NCBI GenBank assembly: GCA_937889535.1
Contig: CALBZW010000018.1
Location: forward strand, 60,892 to 124,891
Length of the DNA stretch: 64,000 nt
Reading direction: 5' to 3'
Source of the DNA: an uncultured Candidatus Saccharibacteria bacterium
Lineage (GTDB): Bacteria > Patescibacteriota > Saccharimonadia > Saccharimonadales > Saccharimonadaceae
Shown here: piece after piece, positions 59,496-64,000 of the stretch
How the letters are laid out: every line of letters starts with the position of its first letter
How positions within the stretch are numbered: the stretch's first letter is position 1
The notes under the pieces: model-generated
Database searches by the model: none
Told to the model about the DNA's origin: nothing
Seen by the model: the letters and a program-made list of their open reading frames with translations, nothing else
Made by a program: the position numbers and the translations under genes

Positions 59496-60086
59496 TCATG
59501 CCTCCTCTCCAAGCGCTTTGGCACTGTACTTCGGCACAGGATAACCGGGGATGATAATGTCGCTGTCGATTTCGTTACCCCAGACATCCCATCCCGGCTG
59601 CCGACGACGGGCAAAAAGCTCCAACCGCGGCTCTTCAGGGTAACAGCGTTCTGCAATTGCGAAAAACTCCCGGGGCTTCTCAGAATGAGCGGCTGTCGGT
59701 GCGATAAACCACGATACCTGATTTTTTACATGGATTGGCATTTTTCCTTTTACGCCCAAAACCACATGCTCTGTATCATTACGAAGGTATCTGCCCAATC
59801 CGAGCTGTGGGCGAAACTTAAACCATGTCAAAATTGCTTTTGGCTCAAATCCCCATCTGCGTAAGACCTCATGCCCTTCATTCATCGTAGAATTTGTGAC
59901 CCAGAGCCAGCATACAGCGTCCTCTGCGGCAAAATCTCCAACAGGTAGGTTGAAAATCTCCGTCATGCTCATCAAAGGGTAGTGCTTTTGTGCTCCCAGA
60001 GTCCCTTTCTGGTTCTTGGACCACGGCGGATCTGCGGCAATTACTTTATAAACTTTATTTGTTTTTGGACTGTTGACTTTATCCAT
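59496..60086 (-). CDS. MT-A70-family adenine methyltransferase
   Basis: 196 residues. The catalytic motif DPPW is in YKVIAADPPWSKNQKGTLGA, and MSMTEIFNLPVGDF, AVCWLWVTNS and PREFFAIAERCYP follow, as in MT-A70 enzymes that make N6-methyladenine in DNA or RNA. AAGGAAG lies before the ATG. With the C5 methylase gives the element two modification enzymes and no nuclease. Confidence 0.88.
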   Translation of the reverse strand: MDKVNSPKTNKVYKVIAADPPWSKNQKGTLGAQKHYPLMSMTEIFNLPVGDFAAEDAVCWLWVTNSTMNEGHEVLRRWGFEPKAILTWFKFRPQLGLGRYLRNDTEHVVLGVKGKMPIHVKNQVSWFIAPTAAHSEKPREFFAIAERCYPEEPRLELFARRRQPGWDVWGNEIDSDIIIPGYPVPKYSAKALGEEA

Positions 60087-60271
60087 ACATATCTTCCTTT
60101 CTTTTGCTTGGTGTGGCTTTGACGGTATTTAAGCGCAAAACCACACCGAATAATAATTGTTATGTCTAAAACTTTGTTAGCGATGCGACATCCTCTAACA
60201 GAGGTAGAATGTCAATTAAGACGTTGCAATAACTGCTGATGTGTTTTCTACTATAATGTGTTGACAACGGC
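60087..60271. other. Intergenic stretch with hairpins
   Basis: GGTGTGG / CCACACC (near 60109-60149) and CCTCT/AGAGG (near 60193-60205) inverted repeats. No gene seen; possibly regulation of the methylase operon. Confidence 0.3.
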
Positions 60272-60508
60272 TCAATCTTCCTCATACTCGTCCTCGTATT
60301 CCTCTGCCTGCGACCGGCAAGCCTCCCGGAGCATAGCCTCGTAAGCATTCAGGCTGTTGGAGTTCATTTCAAACTGCTCTTTTACCATGCGGTTAAAATG
60401 GTTGTTCTCCTGTTTAAGATGCCGATAATCGCTGTAGCAGAGGAGAAGGAACAAAACCAGGAGTGCCAGGCAAATGCTCAGTACCAGTAAAATAAAAATC
60501 CCTGCCAT
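60272..60508 (-). CDS. Small membrane protein with acidic tail
   Basis: 78 residues from MAGIFILLVLSICLALLVLF. A strong hydrophobic helix (2-25), a helical middle, and an acidic Glu-rich end (EEYEDEYEED). Its ATG overlaps the previous stop (TAATG). Function unknown. Confidence 0.6.
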   Translation of the reverse strand: MAGIFILLVLSICLALLVLFLLLCYSDYRHLKQENNHFNRMVKEQFEMNSNSLNAYEAMLREACRSQAEEYEDEYEED

Positions 60509-60828
60509 TAAAACCGCCCCCATTTCTCTATCTGCTGGGCAGTTGTCTCAGCGTAAGCTCTTAGAATCTTCTGATAAAATTCTTTGCCTGCCGGCGCCAT
60601 ATGAGATAAACGTCCGACTGCCAAAGCCATAGCGCCAGTGTCTTCGAGGGCGTTTTTAGCGAGCAAAGCTCGACAGCGATTCTCGCTAGCGGCAAGCATG
60701 GCGTTTTCCAACATCAGTTTTGTGGATTTAGGGGCTAACAGCCCTCCGATGCCGCGTCTGGTAGGGAGAGCATCAATCACGTCCCCCGTAAATGCTTCAG
60801 TTGTGAATTCAACTTTTGATGATTTCAT
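60508..60828 (-). CDS. ICE protein of unknown function
   Basis: 106 residues, mostly alpha-helical (MKSSKVEFTTEAFTGDVIDA, then GIGGLLAPKSTKLMLENAML, ending EKWGRF). No family recognised. It is the first gene of the conjugation-type unit after a leader; GAGGAGG precedes the ATG. Translation is coupled with the downstream small membrane protein. Confidence 0.55.
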   Translation of the reverse strand: MKSSKVEFTTEAFTGDVIDALPTRRGIGGLLAPKSTKLMLENAMLAASENRCRALLAKNALEDTGAMALAVGRLSHMAPAGKEFYQKILRAYAETTAQQIEKWGRF

Positions 60829-60977
60829 AGAGATTCCTCCTCGTGATTATTTTTAAGGGATTGCCCCTTATAAGGAAATAGTCAGTTAGGGAATGCGGGA
60901 TTTAACCTTTGGATAGGAATTTTTTAGAAAAGTTTTTGATAAGAAGTAAACGCAGTAGAAAATAGAATTGCAAGCAT

Positions 60978-61006
60978 CAAAAAAAGGACGCTGCAGAAGC
61001 GCCCTT
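60978..61006 (-). terminator. Terminator of the DUF11 surface protein gene
   Basis: AAGGACGCT / AGCGCCCTT stem with a 5-nt loop; read on the minus strand it is followed by seven T. Confidence 0.75.
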
Positions 61007-61041
61007 AAAAGGATTGAACTGACAAATAAGCGTATGTTAGT

Positions 61042-62388
61042 TTACGGTTTTTGTCGTATTCGCCATTTGTAGAATAATAGTCCGGCAATAGCTGCCAAAC
61101 ATAATACTATCAAGCAGAGGAGTATAGTTGTTACAACAGGAAACCATGCGGCATTTTTATATATAATAACAGAAGCATGATCCTGTATTGTTTTTTGACC
61201 TACTCCGGCTTGCGACCAATTTGTGAGAGCGTTCGCACCCACTTCAAGATTTTCGTCTACGACCTCAGCGGTGAAATAAACATAGGCGTTTGCTCCCGGC
61301 TCATAATCACCAATTTTAGTTCCATCCGCTACGAGATAGTCATGTTCTGCGGTTGCTTTATTAGGATGGCTGGAATTTTTCAGTTCAGTTGTTCCCTCAA
61401 CATAGCGTAAATTCTCTGGAAGGATATTTTTAATAGTTACGCCAGTTTGTTTCATGTTGCCTGTATTCTTGTACTCAATACGAAACTCCACTTTATCCCC
61501 AACTTTAGCTTCGATTACATCTTCCCAATCATCATCACTGTCAGCAAGCCGGACTTTTTGCTCTACTGTATATTCGTAGTCAAAGATAGATCGTACCATT
61601 ATTGTAACGTAATTAGCATATTCATAACCACCTGGAACACGACCATCAAGAGCGTCGGAACCAATCAAGACACCATCGGTGCTTGCAGCCTTAACGATGT
61701 CATCGCTAAGCTTCCAGCCAGCGTTATCAAGGTAACCACCAGCGGCAGCTTCTGCTTGAGTCTTGTTATTGTTAACAAGCGCCGAACCGTAGACATAGTC
61801 TAAGTGGAACGGAATTTCGCTATTGAAATTCACGTAGTCCCAATACTCACTTGGAGTAGCGTTGGATGAGTTAATGAAGCCATTAACTTGAATTTGTTTG
61901 CTAGTACCGTTTGGAATACTAAACTTAACGCGAGTATTCTCGGCAACAGCATCTTCACCATTCGGGTTGTTATTGTGAACATAAAGACGAAGAACAAAAA
62001 ATGCCCCATCAGTGACCGTGATATTATTACCCTGCCACTTCGTATTTGGTATAGCACTCTCTGCACGACCGTCTTCAAGCAAATCCGTTTGCCGTGCGCC
62101 CACGAAATTCTTTTCGTCCCCGATTGTGCTGTCAGAAATCGTATTGAAGATAATCTGGCCTGGGTAGTTGTCATTGTTCTTGTAGTCTTCACCGTCAGAA
62201 ACCGGCGTAGCACCAATAGCTCCGTTGTCTATTTCTTCAATAGTATAACTTGGGCGTCCTTTCTCTCCGGTGTCGGGATCAACGTAATTATCGCCCCAAG
62301 CAAAAACCTTTACAGGAGGCAGGAAACCAATAATGCAAACAGTTATTATCCATATCTTTATAAAAAAAGCAACGTTAAACCGCTTCAT
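61042..62388 (-). CDS. Secreted DUF11-domain surface protein with C-terminal anchor
   Basis: 448 residues. Signal peptide (about 1-30, IWIITVCIIGFLPPVKVFA), exterior beta-rich region, then a DUF11 domain (about 290-405: VEQKVRLADSDDDWEDVIEA, EFRIEYKNTGNMKQTGVTIK, LPENLRYVEG), C-terminal membrane helix (about 415-440) and KWRIRQKP. DUF11 repeats occur in surface proteins of Gram-positives and CPR. Cargo of the ICE or a chromosomal gene beyond it; the edge is not visible. Confidence 0.75.
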   Translation of the reverse strand: MKRFNVAFFIKIWIITVCIIGFLPPVKVFAWGDNYVDPDTGEKGRPSYTIEEIDNGAIGATPVSDGEDYKNNDNYPGQIIFNTISDSTIGDEKNFVGARQTDLLEDGRAESAIPNTKWQGNNITVTDGAFFVLRLYVHNNNPNGEDAVAENTRVKFSIPNGTSKQIQVNGFINSSNATPSEYWDYVNFNSEIPFHLDYVYGSALVNNNKTQAEAAAGGYLDNAGWKLSDDIVKAASTDGVLIGSDALDGRVPGGYEYANYVTIMVRSIFDYEYTVEQKVRLADSDDDWEDVIEAKVGDKVEFRIEYKNTGNMKQTGVTIKNILPENLRYVEGTTELKNSSHPNKATAEHDYLVADGTKIGDYEPGANAYVYFTAEVVDENLEVGANALTNWSQAGVGQKTIQDHASVIIYKNAAWFPVVTTILLCLIVLCLAAIAGLLFYKWRIRQKP

Positions 62389-62405
62389 ACTGCACCTCCT
62401 TAAAA

Positions 62406-63794
62406 TTATTCTGAATCTATATTTGATTCGAAGCCAGTAGAAGATGCTTCATCATCATTTTTATCATCAATTGCGGCTTCGTTTTTCCGAGGTCCACCAA
62501 CAATTACAGTTGCCGTATCTTGGACGATGTCATCAACGTCATGAACCACTATATCTGAATAGTTCCTTGCGCCAGCCGCTAACTCATTAGTTGCTATCAT
62601 ATGTTTACTATGTACATTCTCCATGCGCACAACATCAGGCCAAGAACTTGTGTAGCATAAATCATTCTGGTTCAACTCAATGGGCGCCGTTTCTACTTTT
62701 AGATAGTCTTCTCCCCCCAAAGGAAGCATTATATTTTTCTCCATAATTTCTATCTTTGTTGGCACTATTTTTTCTACCTCTTCTTTTGCTTGGGAAATTT
62801 CCTTTTCTTTCGTTGTGTTCATATTTTCTATTATTGACACTAATTTTATTCCCATTATTGCTAGCGCAGATACTGCAATCACAAGCGTAATGGATGAGGC
62901 TTTGGGCAAATGTAATGATGCACTTGAGAGTAGCTGCTTTATAGCAGTTAATTTCACTTTGAACTTGCCCATAAAGATACCAAACCATCCAGCCCCATAA
63001 GGTGACGGTTCTGGAGGATTTGGGTCAATAGGTTCAGCTTCGCTGCCTCCTAGTTCTTGTGTTCCCTTGTCATCCGTCTCTTCGATATTTGTTATTGGCA
63101 TATCGTCTAGCTCATCTTCTGTGGAGAGTGAACCTGACTTTGAGTTATAATCTTGCTCTGTGAAGAGTGAGGGATTATCTAATGTAAAACATGGTTCTGG
63201 TAGTTTGATTTCCCGTTTCTTATGTCCATTTAGTTCAACCATGTGCGTATGGTTCTTAATACCATCTATCAGACACTGCTGGCAATTAGCTGCGGTTGAT
63301 AAATGTTTACTAAGATATTGCCTGCAACGTTTGTCATCTTGAGAAATATTTCGCCGCGGTTTAGACTGCGCGTCATCTATATTGATATTGTCAGTTGATT
63401 TGAATGTAGGACGGACAAGTTCCATATAATCACTTTTTGATAGGTAATCTTTATGTCGATCTGCAGCAATATAAGGGGTTCCGTTTTTTCCTGTATGATA
63501 GTAGCCCTCCAAGAGTCCAAGTGCTAGAAGATACGCATCACATTTTTGTACGGCTTCTCTGTATTTATCATATTTATCCGCTGACACCCCTTTCTTATGA
63601 ATGGTTATATTCATAACCGCTTCAATCAGAAGGGCTTCGAACGAAACCAGACTTTTATTGCTCTTTAAACCTAACAATTCCCATGCTTCTGGAAGATAGT
63701 CCTCAAAACAGGACTTATCATCATCTTTTAACTCGCGCATATTTGTTAATAAGTTGTATATTTTATTCTGTTTTTCTGATGGCAAGCCCAGCAC
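62406..63794 (-). CDS. Single-pass membrane protein, unknown (possible regulator)
   Basis: 462 residues. Cytosolic helical N-terminus (about 1-280) with a Cys/His cluster near 160 (KHLSTAANCQQCLIDG), an acidic linker, one membrane helix (about 298-318, ITLVIAVSALAIMGIKLVSI) and an exterior of 140 residues. The topology is that of an anti-sigma-type sensor, but no match was recognised. The start is a GTG with GAAGGGAAG upstream; a later ATG (residue 19) is also possible. The DUF11 gene follows in the same direction. Confidence 0.5.
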   Translation of the reverse strand: MLGLPSEKQNKIYNLLTNMRELKDDDKSCFEDYLPEAWELLGLKSNKSLVSFEALLIEAVMNITIHKKGVSADKYDKYREAVQKCDAYLLALGLLEGYYHTGKNGTPYIAADRHKDYLSKSDYMELVRPTFKSTDNINIDDAQSKPRRNISQDDKRCRQYLSKHLSTAANCQQCLIDGIKNHTHMVELNGHKKREIKLPEPCFTLDNPSLFTEQDYNSKSGSLSTEDELDDMPITNIEETDDKGTQELGGSEAEPIDPNPPEPSPYGAGWFGIFMGKFKVKLTAIKQLLSSASLHLPKASSITLVIAVSALAIMGIKLVSIIENMNTTKEKEISQAKEEVEKIVPTKIEIMEKNIMLPLGGEDYLKVETAPIELNQNDLCYTSSWPDVVRMENVHSKHMIATNELAAGARNYSDIVVHDVDDIVQDTATVIVGGPRKNEAAIDDKNDDEASSTGFESNIDSE

Positions 63795-63851
63795 CTTCCC
63801 TTCTCGACAAAGTTAAAAATATTATATAATAGTTTTGATTTAATCGCAATG

Positions 63852-63885
63852 AAAAAGCCACGACCGGGGTCGCAGCTTTTATTTT
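63852..63885 (-). terminator. Hairpin terminator
   Basis: AAAAGC-CA-CGACC-GG-GGTCG-CA-GCTTTT, with T runs on both strands, between the partial CDS at the edge and the 462-aa gene. Confidence 0.75.
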
Positions 63886-63893
63886 TCTGGTTC

Positions 63894-64000
63894 TTAATAC
63901 TCTGTAATGTGGCAAACATGCCCAGGTATCCGCTCATTTCCATATTCGTTTTCAGAAAACTGCATTTTTTGTATTTTGCGTTTGCCCAGAAATTCAATCA
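63894..64000 (-). CDS. C-terminal end of a gene cut by the window edge
   Basis: On the minus strand a frame enters from the right edge and encodes IEFLGKRKIQKMQFSENEYG, then NERIPGHVCHITEY and TAA at 63894-63896. A terminator follows. No family can be named from 35 residues. Confidence 0.4.
   Translation of the reverse strand, partial: IEFLGKRKIQKMQFSENEYGNERIPGHVCHITEY

Larger units (their letters stand above)
49199..64000. mobile_element. Integrative conjugative-type element at tRNA-Ala (right end outside the window)
   Basis: All genes are on the minus strand and tightly packed with SD sites, unlike the leaderless chromosomal genes. Gene order from the tRNA: recombinase, DUF4314, virulence-type protein, DUF5049, GGCT, amidoligase, small proteins, C5 methylase, DUF5049-like, replication-relaxation, TraG/VirD4-like ATPase, small membrane protein, MT-A70 methylase, two small proteins, DUF11 surface protein, membrane protein. 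This matches Firmicutes ICEs. Relaxase and VirB4 are not seen here. Base composition is more GC-rich than the tRNA-Trp element. Confidence 0.8.

Noticed and set aside
63746..63997. Minus-strand 83-codon frame at the right edge
   Set aside because: It spans the strong hairpin terminator at 63852-63885; the shorter frame entering from the edge and stopping at 63894 ends just before that hairpin and looks real instead.
1..64000. CRISPR array or cas genes
   Set aside because: No run of regularly spaced direct repeats, and no Cas motif, seen on either strand.

Overview
The window looks like a reduced genome of the Candidate Phyla Radiation, most probably Candidatus Saccharibacteria (TM7). The evidence is a compact S10/spc/alpha-type ribosomal cluster in which rpmD (L30) is absent and rpmC (L29) is not found, RNase HII fused to a YraN nuclease, a MurL/MurD2 pair for D-glutamate in peptidoglycan, fibro-slime and DUF11 surface proteins, and many tiny or orphan membrane proteins. 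The phylum assignment is inferred from gene content; there is no rRNA here to confirm it.

Layout. 1-10.4 kb: ribosomal protein genes on the minus strand (rplC to rplO, then the start of secY), split into two transcription units by an oppositely oriented L,D-transpeptidase gene. 10.5-15.0 kb: small housekeeping and accessory genes (metallopeptidase, P-loop kinase, YhhN-like protein, DHH phosphoesterase, NUDIX) and two degenerate FISUMP-type cassettes. 15.0-24.5 kb: an AT-richer integrated element in tRNA-Trp with a large serine recombinase, a filamentous-phage-type replication initiator, a SpoVG protein, unknown surface proteins and a large nested inverted repeat. 24.5-49.2 kb: chromosomal genes (GH57, rpmG, ychF, rnhB-yraN, rplS, ruvA, ruvC, radA, CBS protein, DsbA-like, fibro-slime adhesin, methyltransferase, 7TM sensor, CAP protein, holB, rluD, trpS, murL, murD2), four tRNAs in total and a third FISUMP cassette. 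49.2-64 kb: a second integrated element in tRNA-Ala that resembles Firmicutes integrative conjugative elements (ICEs): large serine recombinase, DUF4314, DUF5049, amidoligase, gamma-glutamylcyclotransferase, C5-cytosine and MT-A70 DNA methyltransferases, replication-relaxation protein, TraG/VirD4 coupling ATPase, and surface protein cargo. It runs off the right edge.

Together: the first 15 kb and the middle supply translation, DNA repair and a self-made peptidoglycan layer (MurL, MurD2, YkuD). Several membrane-anchored proteins with large exterior parts (fibro-slime/MucBP, DUF11, CAP) fit an epibiont that touches a host cell. Two separate mobile elements use the same strategy: a serine recombinase whose last codons are read antisense through the 3' part of a tRNA gene.

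Expression signals are unusually legible. At least nine genes have a -10 box only 6-10 bp before the ATG, implying leaderless mRNAs, whereas genes inside operons have clear Shine-Dalgarno (SD) sites. All functional calls are by reading the translated sequence; no database search was possible.
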